64,000 nt of DNA from Gemmatimonadota bacterium (lineage in GTDB: Bacteria > Gemmatimonadota > Gemmatimonadetes > Longimicrobiales > Gaopeijiaceae), in NCBI GenBank assembly GCA_022822445.1, contig JAJEBR010000113.1:1-64000 (forward strand), read 5' to 3'. The notes under the pieces are model-generated. The model searched no databases, had not been told where the DNA came from, and saw only the letters and a list, made by a program, of their open reading frames with translations. The stretch's first letter is position 1, and each line of letters opens with the position of its first letter. Shown here one piece after another: positions 56,788 through 64,000 of the stretch. The translations under genes and the position numbers were made by a program.

Positions 56788-57428
56788 GACGCCCACTCCC
56801 CGGCGTGCACGGCCAGCGCTTCCCGCAACCGGCGCCGCGCCCGAAACAGCTGGGACTTCGACGTGCCGACCTCGACCCCCAGAATGGCGCCGATCTCGGC
56901 GTGCGTGTAGCCCTCCACGTCGTGCAGGATGAACACGGTGCGGCAGCCCTCGGGTAGCGCGTCGATCGCGCGGTGAAGATCCTCGCGCAGGTCGGGCTCG
57001 ATCCGCCTGGACGGGTTCGCGACGTGCAGGCGCTCATCGAGCTCCGTCTGCCGGTCGCGGAACCGCTTCACCTTGCGGAGCTGGTTCAGCGACACGTTGG
57101 TCGCGATCGCCGTGATCCACGTGCCGAACTTCGCCTCGCCGCGGAAGCTGCCGATCTTCGTGAACGCCTGCACGAACGTCTCCTGCGTGAAGTCCTGGGC
57201 GAGGTCGTACTCGCCCGCAAAGCGGTAGCAAAGGCGGAAGATCCGGTCGACGTGCGCCTCGTACAGCGTTCGCGCGACCGTCTGATCCCCGTCCTTCAAC
57301 CGCTGTATGAGTTCTTTTTCCGTCACCGAGCCGAGTCTCCGGTCACCCGCCCCTTCCGCCCTGGCCGCCGCCTCCGGTTCGATGACACCGGCAATGTGCG
57401 AATTGGTTGCAATCGCCGGAATCGTCAT
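56784..57428 (-). CDS. ECF RNA polymerase sigma factor
   Basis: A 214-residue sigma-70 family factor: region 2 (TLYEAHVDRIFRLCYRFAGE, DLAQDFTQETFVQAFTKIGS, KFGTWITAIATNVSLNQLRK) and region 4 (ALPEGCRTVFILHDVEGYTH, EIGAILGVEVGTSKSQLFRA). The ATG overlaps the propeller gene's TGA as ATGA. A start at the internal GTG (VTEKELIQRLKDGD) would give a more standard length, but the ATGA overlap favours 57428. It probably controls an envelope regulon together with the membrane protein encoded next. Confidence 0.9.
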   Translation of the reverse strand: MTIPAIATNSHIAGVIEPEAAARAEGAGDRRLGSVTEKELIQRLKDGDQTVARTLYEAHVDRIFRLCYRFAGEYDLAQDFTQETFVQAFTKIGSFRGEAKFGTWITAIATNVSLNQLRKVKRFRDRQTELDERLHVANPSRRIEPDLREDLHRAIDALPEGCRTVFILHDVEGYTHAEIGAILGVEVGTSKSQLFRARRRLREALAVHAGEWAS

Positions 57429-58669
57429 CGCCGAATCCTCAGCCGGGTCACATACGGCGTGCCGGCATCGTCCTCACCGGCGAAGAGGAGGTGGTTCCCG
57501 GTAGCGTATGCCCGGCCGGGGTTGATGTTGACCTCCTCCGGCACCGCGACCCGTCCCAGGAAGACGCCGTCCTCGCGGAATACGTCGATGGCCGCGCCCT
57601 CGTCCACCTCCATGGTTTCCGGGACCACGAAGACGTGGCCGGCGCCATCCACGAACAGGCCGGCGATGACCGGCTTGTGCTCCGGCAGGGCTCGCAGGTG
57701 GTCCCGCATCAACGCGGACGCGGACGGGAAGTCGGGGTAGCGCTCGAAGGTGGCGCGCACTTCGTCGCGGTCGGCTTCGTCGACAGCTGCCGGCCTGACT
57801 CCTGCCAGCGTGAACACCACGGTCGTGTCACCGGCCAGCGTACGCCTGTAGACCCGGTACTCGCTGCTGGGCGCGAACCAGACATCGTCTCTGCACCCCA
57901 GGGCCCTCTTGAGAGTTGGTCCGAACCAGACCGGCCGCCGCAGGCCCGCCGACGGCAGATCGGCCAGCTGGAGGACAAACTCCAGGTGGGGCAGCGTGTC
58001 CAGTTTCTCCCCATCGGGCGACACCCGAACCGGATGGTAGTGGACAAGGTCGACATCGGACGGGTCGTCGCTCCTCTCCCTGTTCGGATAGCGCACTCCC
58101 CACTCCATGTAGCTGGCGTCAGGCGCGATTGTGCAACGCTCCGTGATGAGGCCCCAGGTCGCCCGGCGTGCCCGCGTCCCCATGAACGTACCGTCCGGCG
58201 CGAAGATCGAATAGCGCGGCGCCCCCCCGTCCGCCACCCAAAGCGTGTCTCCCCGCGCGATGGCGGGTCCCAGCGCTTCGCGAAACTCCCCCGGCCCCTG
58301 GCCGCGTCCGCCGAGCGTCCGCAGAAAGCCGCCCGTGGCGTCGAAGACCTGGATCTCCTGGGTCGTGCCGTCCAGGATGTAGATGTTGCCCCGGGAATCG
58401 GCCGCCACGGCGTCGACGTTGCCCAGGTACCCACCGGGCGGCCCCCAGATCCGCAGGTCCTCCTCGAGGGTCCACTCGGCAGTGGCCGTCCAGGCCGATC
58501 CGAGCGTGTTTTCGACGACGACCTGCGCGCGCGCAGTCACCGGCATCCCGCCGGTGGCCATAAGAGCGGCCGCGGTGAGCACGCACGGCAGGTATCGCGT
58601 CGGCTGTGGACATGCGGGTCGCCGCAAAGTCGGGAAGCGGCTCGCGCAATCGCTGAAGGAGTCGATCAT
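57425..58669 (-). CDS. Exported six-bladed beta-propeller protein
   Basis: About 414 residues, fourth member of the propeller family in the window, here with an N-terminal signal (PTRYLPCVLTAAALMATGGM..ARAQ) and no clear lipobox. Blades: VDAVAADSRGNIYILDGTTQ, FDATGGFLRTLGGRGQGPGE, RGDTLWVADGGAPRYSIFAP and LFVDGAGHVFVVPETME. ATG 58669 was chosen because it begins the signal region; the longer frame is poor. Its TGA overlaps the ECF sigma ATG, so the propeller is translationally coupled to the sigma factor and could be part of its signalling pathway. Confidence 0.75.
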   Translation of the reverse strand: MIDSFSDCASRFPTLRRPACPQPTRYLPCVLTAAALMATGGMPVTARAQVVVENTLGSAWTATAEWTLEEDLRIWGPPGGYLGNVDAVAADSRGNIYILDGTTQEIQVFDATGGFLRTLGGRGQGPGEFREALGPAIARGDTLWVADGGAPRYSIFAPDGTFMGTRARRATWGLITERCTIAPDASYMEWGVRYPNRERSDDPSDVDLVHYHPVRVSPDGEKLDTLPHLEFVLQLADLPSAGLRRPVWFGPTLKRALGCRDDVWFAPSSEYRVYRRTLAGDTTVVFTLAGVRPAAVDEADRDEVRATFERYPDFPSASALMRDHLRALPEHKPVIAGLFVDGAGHVFVVPETMEVDEGAAIDVFREDGVFLGRVAVPEEVNINPGRAYATGNHLLFAGEDDAGTPYVTRLRIRR

Positions 58670-58917
58670 CCTGAACTGGGCACCGGTTGGCGGGGAATCG
58701 TTTCGATCAACCCGCTGACACGGCGAACGGTGGAAGGGTTGCAGAGGGTCGCGCCCGGTCCGTCCCGTTCGAACCCGGAAGCGCGCCCATCCGTAATCCG
58801 AGGCGGGTGCGGCGCCCCGGCGCTCTGGTAGCCACGCCGAATACGCGCTATCGTGGCATCCGCCGCCGCCTGCCATCCGTCTGCTGCCAACTACACCCCG
58901 CACCGACGCCCGCCCCC

Positions 58918-60447
58918 ATGTCCTTCCAGCCCCTCGACATCGCCGCCTTCATCGGCTTCCTTGCGATCGTCGTCGGCATTTCCCTGTACGCGTCGCGCGG
59001 CAAGCACGACGCCGCCGACTACTTCCTCGCCGGCCGCAACCTCCCGTGGTGGCTGATCGGGTTCTCGCTGATCGCGTCGAACATCTCGACGGAGCACTTC
59101 GTGGGAATGGCGGGCCGCGGATACGACCTCGGGCTCGCGATCGCCAGCTACGAGTGGATGGCCGCGGTCACGCTGGTTCTGGTCGGCCTCTTCTTCCTGC
59201 CCCGGTTCCTGCAGGCGGGCATCTACACGATCCCGGAGTACCTCGAGTTCCGCTACGACGTGCGCACCCGCACGCTCATGGCCGCCTTCATCATGGCGGC
59301 GTACGTCTTCGTGGCGCTGGCGACCGTCCTCTACTCGGGGGCCCTCGCGCTGGAGTCGATCTTCGGGATCGACCTGAACCTGGGGATCTGGCTGATCGGC
59401 ATCCTCGCCGGCGGCTACACGATCTACGGGGGGCTGAAGGCGGTGGTCTGGTCGGACCTGATCCAGGGCGTGGCGCTGCTCCTGGGCGGCGTGGTGGTGA
59501 CGGTGCTGGGGTTCCGGGCGATCGGCGGAGTCGGCCCGTTCCTCGAGGTCGCCGACGGCAAGCTGCACACCGTCCTGCCGTGGAACCACCCGGAGATGCC
59601 TTGGCTGGCCGTCTTCATCGGCGGCCTCTGGATCCCCAACATCTTCTACTGGGGACTGAACCAGTTCATCACGCAGCGCACCCTCGCGGCGCGCAGCCTG
59701 GCGGACGGCCAGCGGGGGATCTTCCTGGCCGGTTTCATCAAGCTGGCGATCCCGTTCATCATCGTGTTCCCCGGGATCATGGCGGCCGAGCTGTTTGCCG
59801 ATCAGGTGACGAACCCCGACCAGGCCTACCCGGTCATGATGCGCGAACTGCTCCCCGCGGGGCTGACCGGCGCGATGTTCGCCGCGCTGTTCGGCGCCGT
59901 GATGAGCTCGCTCGATTCGATGCTCAATTCGGCCGCGACGATCTTCAGCGTGGACCTGTACAAGCGGCACCTGCGCCCGGAGGCGTCGTCGCGGCGGCTG
60001 ATGGCGGTGGGGCGGGTGACGACGGGCGTGCTCGTCCTGGTCGGCTGCCTGTGGGCACCGGTCGTCGCGAGGGCGGGCAGCGTCTTCGAGTACATCCAGA
60101 TGTTCTGGGGATTCATATCGCCGGGCATCGTGGCTGCGTTCCTCTTCGGGATCTTCGTGCCCCGGACGCCGCCGGCCGCGGCCTTCGGAGGGATGATCCT
60201 TGGGATTCCGGTGTACGGACTGCTTCTCTGGCTGCTGCCGGAGGTCGCATTCCTGCACCATATGGCGATCACCTTCCTGGTGATCAGCGGATTCATGGCA
60301 ACCCTCACGTTACGTCAGGGTTTGGACGAGCCGCGGCGGTTGCCGAGGGCGGAGGGTGGCGTGGATCTGACGCCGGCGCCGGGGGCGAAGTGGTGGGCGG
60401 GGGCTGTGATCGGGGGGGCGGCGGTGTTGTATGTGGTGTTCTGGTGA
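58918..60447 (+). CDS. Sodium:solute symporter (SSS/SGLT family)
   Basis: A 509-residue inner-membrane transporter with about 13-14 helices: FIGFLAIVVGISLYASRG, YFLAGRNLPWWLIGFSLIAS, NISTEHFVGMAGRGYDLGLA, IYGGLKAVVWSDLIQGVALL, WGLNQFITQRTLAARSLADG and MFAALFGAVMSSLDSMLNSA (the family's sodium-site region). It imports a sugar, organic acid or similar solute with Na. ATG 58918. Its last 140 bp recur in diverged form at 63439-63578, so the island that follows seems to be inserted at this gene's 3' end. Confidence 0.92.
   Translation: MSFQPLDIAAFIGFLAIVVGISLYASRGKHDAADYFLAGRNLPWWLIGFSLIASNISTEHFVGMAGRGYDLGLAIASYEWMAAVTLVLVGLFFLPRFLQAGIYTIPEYLEFRYDVRTRTLMAAFIMAAYVFVALATVLYSGALALESIFGIDLNLGIWLIGILAGGYTIYGGLKAVVWSDLIQGVALLLGGVVVTVLGFRAIGGVGPFLEVADGKLHTVLPWNHPEMPWLAVFIGGLWIPNIFYWGLNQFITQRTLAARSLADGQRGIFLAGFIKLAIPFIIVFPGIMAAELFADQVTNPDQAYPVMMRELLPAGLTGAMFAALFGAVMSSLDSMLNSAATIFSVDLYKRHLRPEASSRRLMAVGRVTTGVLVLVGCLWAPVVARAGSVFEYIQMFWGFISPGIVAAFLFGIFVPRTPPAAAFGGMILGIPVYGLLLWLLPEVAFLHHMAITFLVISGFMATLTLRQGLDEPRRLPRAEGGVDLTPAPGAKWWAGAVIGGAAVLYVVFW
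60308..60447 (+). repeat. Left copy of imperfect 140-bp direct repeat
   Basis: The 3' end of the symporter gene (from cgttacgt to its TGA). The same 140 bases, ungapped, recur at 63439-63578; I count about 123 of 140 identical (88%). The copies enclose the HicB/dual-OB/DUF488 region. Confidence 0.85.
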
Positions 60448-60533
60448 GCCGTTTGAATTCTGTGGACCAAAGACCCCCACGGCGGCTTTCGAGTGCGATG
60501 CATCCACGCCGGGTCGAGTTGCCCACCTGCTCA

Positions 60534-60577
60534 TTCCGTAATGTATGCTTTACCAAATGTCATGTTCTATTGACAAT
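60534..60577 (+). repeat. Copy 3 of the dispersed AT-rich element
   Basis: Contains GCTTTACCAAATGTCATGTT and a following TTGAC; 32 of 44 positions match copy 2 (45190-45147). It lies just inside the left end of the island and about 100 bp upstream of the HicB-like gene. Confidence 0.55.
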
Positions 60578-60675
60578 CCACGGCCTTGTGGCGGCCGCGC
60601 CCACGGCCTGATGCGCTACCTTGGAATTCGAGGAGCGAGTTCGGGACAGCCACCACCTCCCGGTGGAGAGGACTG

Positions 60676-60888
60676 ATGCATAAGTACGAGATCATTCTCT
60701 TCTGGAGCAACGAAGACCAGGCGTTCATCGCCGAGGCGCCCGAGTTGCCCGGGTGCATGGCCCACGGAGACGATCAGGAGACTGCGTCGCGGAACATCAA
60801 GGACGCTATGCGGCTCTGGACCGAAAGGGCACAGGAACTGGGACGGCCCGTGCCGGAGCCCAAGGGCGGGCGCCTGATGCTGGGGTGA
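60676..60888 (+). CDS. HicB family antitoxin-like protein
   Basis: A 70-residue protein with the HicB partial RNase-H-like fold: KYEIILFWSNEDQAFIAEAPELPGCMAHGD, then QETASRNIKDAMRLWTERA. It is short, with no C-terminal RHH/HTH domain. GGAGAGGA precedes the ATG. HicB normally pairs with the HicA toxin (a small dsRBD protein with a conserved His), but no HicA reading frame was found on either side, so this looks solitary. First gene after the left direct repeat. Confidence 0.82.
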   Translation: MHKYEIILFWSNEDQAFIAEAPELPGCMAHGDDQETASRNIKDAMRLWTERAQELGRPVPEPKGGRLMLG

Positions 60889-61061
60889 CTCCGATCTGGA
60901 GACTTCGAGCAAAGAGATCGATACCATCTGAGCCCACCTCTAAAGCTACCCTCGGACTGTCCAAAGAAGTAGGATCACCCCAATCTTTCACAGCCAGACG
61001 CGAGCCGCAGACCTCTCGGACCCGAGGGTGCCCGCCATTACCCGACAGCCAGGAGATGAGC

Positions 61062-61262
61062 ATGTCGAGAAAAAACCCCGCTACCATGCTAACCCAGATC
61101 ACCATCCTCCTTCTCGCGGGATGTGAGGTCGCTTCCCCGGATAGCCCCGAAGCGTCGGTGGTCGTGCAACAGGGCCTGGACCCGATCTTGGTCATCGGCC
61201 TTCTGGTCCTAGCGATCGCCGCGGGCTGGATCGCTCACAAGAAGCTAAGAGGTGGGGAATGA
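61062..61262 (+). CDS. Small lipoprotein with a C-terminal membrane span
   Basis: A 66-residue protein: a short signal with lipobox (TQITILLLAGCEV), a short polar segment, then a hydrophobic span (PILVIGLLVLAIAAGWIAHK) and a basic tail. It would be a lipid-anchored and membrane-spanning peptide, a layout seen in small envelope proteins and some toxin-like peptides. AGGAG is six bases before ATG 61062. I do not recognise the family. Confidence 0.5.
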   Translation: MSRKNPATMLTQITILLLAGCEVASPDSPEASVVVQQGLDPILVIGLLVLAIAAGWIAHKKLRGGE

Positions 61263-61426
61263 GCGACCCCCTACCGATGGGTATGATCCCCGGGACGAAA
61301 CCGCCAACCAGACCCCCTCATTCGCTGACCACGCCGCCGCCCGGCGCGACAGCGTTGCTCGCCTGTTCCGGATCGCGCCGCGGCCTTGACGAGCAGGCCG
61401 ATTTCTTTCCATCGTATCGACCATGA
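61259..61426 (+). CDS. Possible 55-residue ORF coupled to the small lipoprotein
   Basis: ATG 61259 overlaps the stop of the preceding gene as ATGA and has a GGTGGGG ribosome-like site. The product is Pro/Thr-rich at first (MGMIPGTKPPTRPPHS) with no recognisable domain, ending at TGA 61426. The evidence is the overlap only. Confidence 0.3.
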   Translation: MSDPLPMGMIPGTKPPTRPPHSLTTPPPGATALLACSGSRRGLDEQADFFPSYRP

Positions 61427-61480
61427 CGAACTGCGGTCGGCGGTTCCGGCGGCTCCGAAACAGGAAAGGGAGAATTCATC

Positions 61481-62170
61481 GTGCGCGGGGTGAAGCGTGT
61501 CGTCTGTCTGGCGAATTCTCGGAAGCTCAACGGACGGTGTGTCGCTGGCCGCGAGTGGACTGCCCGTCGGGCCGGTGGTTGGATTCGACCCGTCAGCAAC
61601 CGCGAGCACCAAGAGGTATCCGAGTACGAACGCCAGTACGAGGATGGCAGCGATCCGCGCGTCCTCGACATCGTCGATGTTCCGGTGCTGGAGCCGAGAC
61701 CGGCCGACCACCAGACCGAGAACTGGTTGCTCGACCCTAAGTACTACTGGGTGAAGGTGGGGAGGTTGTCGTGGCTCGATCTACCGTCGCTCGCAGAGGA
61801 TCCCGTCGCACCGCTATGGCTTGATGGCCACAGCGCCTACAACGGCTTGAACGACAAGGTTCCGCTTGGCTTGGTCGGTTCCCTCCGAGATTCGTTGAAG
61901 CTGATCCACGTCAACGAACTCCAACTCTCGGTTTTCAAGCCCGGCGAGGCGTTCGGGAACACGAAGCGCCGCGTCCAAGGAGACTTCAGGTACGCTGGAA
62001 GCAGGTATCGTCTCTGGGTTACCGACCCATCCTACGAGCGGCGATACCTCGCTAAGCCGGATGGCAATTATCGCATCGGCGAGTGCTTTCTCACAGTTAG
62101 CCTCGGGGAGCCCTTCGAGGAAGCGTGCTACAAGCTGATCGCCACCGTATTCGCCCGAGAGCGTCGGTAG
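61481..62170 (+). CDS. Probable dual OB-domain protein next to DUF488 genes
   Basis: A 229-residue protein: KRVVCLANSRKLNGRCVAGR at the N-terminus, GWIRPVSNREHQEVSEYERQ, VLDIVDVPVLEPRPADHQTE, then a second beta-rich half (LSVFKPGEAFGNTKRRVQGD, YRLWVTDPSYERRYLA, GECFLTVSLGEPFEEACYKL). This fits the 'dual OB-containing' family, which I associate with DUF488 neighbours; the call is from memory of the pattern. OB folds suggest nucleic-acid binding. GTG 61481 has AAGGGAG eight bases upstream. The stop is 4 bp before the first DUF488 gene. Confidence 0.6.
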   Translation: MRGVKRVVCLANSRKLNGRCVAGREWTARRAGGWIRPVSNREHQEVSEYERQYEDGSDPRVLDIVDVPVLEPRPADHQTENWLLDPKYYWVKVGRLSWLDLPSLAEDPVAPLWLDGHSAYNGLNDKVPLGLVGSLRDSLKLIHVNELQLSVFKPGEAFGNTKRRVQGDFRYAGSRYRLWVTDPSYERRYLAKPDGNYRIGECFLTVSLGEPFEEACYKLIATVFARERR

Positions 62171-62174
62171 TGTC

Positions 62175-62786
62175 GTGAGCGATCACCAGCGCACGGTGCT
62201 GACCATCGGTCATTCCAGACACACGTTCGAGGAGTTTCTCGGGCTTTTACGGCAGCACGACGTGACTGCGGTGGCCGATGTCCGTTCCGCGCCCTACAGC
62301 CGGTTCAACCCCCAGTTCAACCGTGACGTGTTGGCCAGCGCTCTCGACGCCGAGGGGATCCAGTACGTCTACCTCGGCAAGGAGCTAGGCGGGCGGTCCG
62401 GTGACCCCAAGTGCTACAAGGACGGTCGCATTCGCTACGAACGCGTCAGGAAGACGAAGCCGTTCAGGAATGGACTGGTCCGTGTGGTTGATGGTGCCGC
62501 AAGGCACCGAATCGCGCTGATGTGCGTGGAGAAGGAGCCGCTAGACTGCCATAGGACGCTTATGGTCTCGCTCGCCCTCGCTGAGAAAGGCGTCGAGGTC
62601 GCCCACATTCACGCCAACGGTCATGTGGAGCCGCACGACGGAGCAATGGACCGCCTGCTCAAGCTCCGAAAGCTCTCCGCAGGAGATTTCTTTCGCACAC
62701 GCGAGGACCGGATCGCCGAAGCCGTGGTGGAGCATTCTCGAAAGGTTGCCCACACCTGGGTCGAGCCTGTCCCTCACGCCGAATAG
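62175..62786 (+). CDS. DUF488 family protein
   Basis: A 203-residue protein: LTIGHSRHTFEEFLGLLRQH, VADVRSAPYSRFNPQFNRDV, YVYLGKELGGRSGDPKCY, and CVEKEPLDCHRTLMVSLALA with the conserved Cys-His-Arg. DUF488 has a Rossmann-like fold and often accompanies DNA-processing or modification genes, but its biochemical activity is not established. The C-terminal extension (residues about 150-203) is Glu/Arg rich. It starts with GTG 4 bp after the dual-OB gene and is followed after 8 bp by a second DUF488 gene. Confidence 0.85.
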   Translation: MSDHQRTVLTIGHSRHTFEEFLGLLRQHDVTAVADVRSAPYSRFNPQFNRDVLASALDAEGIQYVYLGKELGGRSGDPKCYKDGRIRYERVRKTKPFRNGLVRVVDGAARHRIALMCVEKEPLDCHRTLMVSLALAEKGVEVAHIHANGHVEPHDGAMDRLLKLRKLSAGDFFRTREDRIAEAVVEHSRKVAHTWVEPVPHAE

Positions 62787-62794
62787 GATATGCC

Positions 62795-63232
62795 ATGAAG
62801 CTGTTCACCATCGGGTTTACCAAGAAGCCAGCTGAGCGATTCTTCGGCCTGCTGCGGGCGTCCGGGGCCAAGCGGGTTGTGGACGTTAGGCTCCACAACG
62901 TTTCGCAGCTCGCGGGCTTTGCGAAGCGCGACGACCTCCGATACTTCCTTTCCGAGATCTGCGGAATGGGGTACGTTCACCTGCCCGAACTCGCTCCCAC
63001 GAAGGAGATTCTGGACGACTACAGAAAGCGGGGCGGTGACTGGAAGACGTATGAGGTCCAATTCGCCGACCTCATGCGCCAAAGGCGGATCGCGGAGTCG
63101 GTCGCCCAGGACATCATATCGGACGGCTGCCTGCTCTGTAGCGAGGACAGGCCCAATCGGTGCCACCGGCGTCTCGTTGCCGAGTACCTGAACGATCACT
63201 GGGGCGGCGTCGAGATCACCCACCTCCGCTAG
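62795..63232 (+). CDS. Second, shorter DUF488 family protein
   Basis: A 145-residue protein of the same family but a different branch: LFTIGFTKKPAERFFGLLRA, VVDVRLHNVSQLAGFAKRDD, YVHLPELAPTKEILDDYRKR, and CSEDRPNRCHRRLVAEYLND with the C-H-R-R signature. Two different DUF488 branches side by side suggest a heteromeric complex. AGGATATGCC leads into the ATG. It is the last intact gene before the right direct repeat. Confidence 0.88.
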   Translation: MKLFTIGFTKKPAERFFGLLRASGAKRVVDVRLHNVSQLAGFAKRDDLRYFLSEICGMGYVHLPELAPTKEILDDYRKRGGDWKTYEVQFADLMRQRRIAESVAQDIISDGCLLCSEDRPNRCHRRLVAEYLNDHWGGVEITHLR

Positions 63233-63438
63233 AGTTCGGCCCGCGGTGCTCCGCCGCCCTCGCTCCTTGCCGTCCTTGAGGCTGGTGACGGAGAGGGCCA
63301 CGAGCTTGGCGATGGCCTTGGTCCCTGACCGTTCCGGGGCCAGCGCTATCGGAGCGTTTCGCGGGCGTCAGCGGGCTGGCTTGAGCCACGCTAATCTCAG
63401 ACGATTCCCAGCCGGGATTCAGGCCCCAGGCGATCCGC

Positions 63439-63578
63439 CGTTACGTGAGGGTCTGGACGAGCCGCGCCGGTTGCCGCGGGCGGAAGACGGGGTGGATCTG
63501 ACGTCGGCGCCGGGGGCAAGGTGGTGGGCGGGAGCGGTGATCGGGGGGACGGCGGTGCTGTATGTGATCTTCTGGTGA
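63439..63578 (+). pseudogene. Diverged duplicate of the symporter 3' end (right direct repeat)
   Basis: Encodes GLDEPRRLPRAEDGVDL... and WWAGAVIGGTAVLYVIFW followed by TGA, parallel to the symporter C-terminus. It is ungapped over 140 bases and about 88% identical, and many of the differences are silent. There is no symporter sequence upstream of it, so it is a gene fragment. It lies in a 369-bp stretch (63233-63601) that otherwise shows nothing. Confidence 0.85.
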
Positions 63579-63601
63579 GAAGAGTCGCTGCTACAGAGAG
63601 T

Positions 63602-64000
63602 TCAAGCGGCGTACGATCGTGCGGCCGATTCGCTACCGTCTCCCCGCAACGCCGTTATCCGCTCACTCAGCTCGTCCAGGAACTCGGACACCGTCAGTCC
63701 GAAGGCACCCGCAAATCTGGTCGCCGCCTCGACCGTCAGGCGTGCTCGCTCTTTCTCCAAACGCCGCACATGCCTCTCGGACAGCCCCGGGATCTCGGTC
63801 TGCTTCAATTGCCGATCCTTCCTCATGTCGAGGAGGGCCAGCGAGACTCTCGCCATTTCGTAACGGCGAATCTCCACCTCCGCCAGGTACATGGGATCCA
63901 CGGCCTGCAGCATCTGGGACGGACCCAGGTGCACGTCCCGGCATGGCCAGTACAAGTAGGAACCGGCCGAATCGATCTCGAAACGACGGAACTCCTCGCG
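63602..64000 (-). CDS. XRE-type HTH protein, possibly DUF2442-HTH, 5' end outside window
   Basis: The frame is open to the right edge (…EEFRRFEIDSAGSYLYWPCRD), so the true start is outside; the in-window TTG at 63955 is not convincing. The C-terminal part is a helix-turn-helix: LDMRKDRQLKQTEIPGLSER, HVRRLEKERARLTVEAATRF and AGAFGLTVSEFLDEL. The preceding segment (YLYWPCRDVHLGPSQMLQ) resembles the end of a DUF2442 domain, often fused to such an HTH and paired with a DUF4160 gene in toxin-antitoxin-like loci. If so, the partner lies right of the window. Confidence 0.65.
   Translation of the reverse strand, partial: REEFRRFEIDSAGSYLYWPCRDVHLGPSQMLQAVDPMYLAEVEIRRYEMARVSLALLDMRKDRQLKQTEIPGLSERHVRRLEKERARLTVEAATRFAGAFGLTVSEFLDELSERITALRGDGSESAARSYAA

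Noticed and set aside
61271-61711. 146-codon minus-strand frame with a hydrophobic stretch
   Set aside because: It overlaps the dual-OB gene antisense and has no supporting ribosome site; the hydrophobic run comes from antisense codons.

Overview
The window is high-GC DNA with dense, often overlapping genes. Several gene types point to Gemmatimonadota or a close relative: four secreted or lipoprotein six-bladed beta-propellers (three carry the 'DSAG/DSTGV-(E/Q)-(I/V)V' opening), secreted amidohydrolase, TPR and calcineurin-like proteins, and two ECF sigma modules. The phylum is inferred from gene style; no rRNA is present to confirm it.

Layout. 1-6.3 kb: a tyrosine recombinase cut by the left edge, an outer-membrane barrel, two beta-propellers and a Tat-exported phosphoesterase. 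6.5-9.7 kb: a leucine-rich-repeat lipoprotein with a metzincin-type zinc site. 9.75-12.13 kb: a 17-gene tRNA array on the minus strand, ending with initiator tRNA-Met next to a likely promoter and with tRNA-Ser(GGA) followed by 129-bp tandem repeats that copy the tRNA 3' end. 12.2-19.8 kb: squalene synthase-like, pterin dehydratase, and a tight ligA-polX-Na/Ca exchanger-aminotransferase operon. 20-27.4 kb: amidohydrolase, orphan DNA methyltransferase, two DUF4328 paralogues, an ECF sigma/anti-sigma/YbjQ operon and a TPR protein. 27.5-32.8 kb: sufC-sufB-sufD-Rieske-sufS. 33-42.3 kb: two secreted proteins, enoyl-CoA hydratase, ADP-forming acyl-CoA synthetase, beta-propeller, MDR dehydrogenase and thiolase. 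42.4-48.2 kb: a molybdenum hydroxylase cluster whose FAD subunit carries the extra cysteine loop typical of 4-hydroxybenzoyl-CoA reductase, so 35-48 kb may form a CoA-thioester/aromatic catabolic region. 48.3-53.7 kb: bacilliredoxin, DoxX, LiaF-like, Kv channel, MsrA, diaminopropionate ammonia-lyase and an OsmC protein. 53.7-58.7 kb: a coupled beta-propeller/ECF sigma/anti-sigma/HEAT operon. 58.9-63.6 kb: a sodium:solute symporter, then a 3-kb island (HicB-like, small lipoprotein, a probable dual-OB protein, two DUF488 proteins) bounded on the far side by a diverged 140-bp copy of the symporter 3' end. The right edge cuts an XRE-type regulator.

Most notable observations. (1) The OsmC gene at 53.26 kb is interrupted by one in-frame TGA exactly where the family has its peroxidatic cysteine, followed by a strong hairpin, so it is a candidate selenoprotein. 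(2) The 129-bp repeats behind tRNA-Ser resemble in design the E. coli tyrT/rtT arrangement. (3) A 44-70 bp AT-rich element occurs at three distant places. (4) The dual-OB/DUF488/DUF488 cluster sits between imperfect direct repeats of a gene 3' end, like an integrated island. (5) The PolX protein keeps its PHP nuclease motifs but has lost polymerase aspartates.
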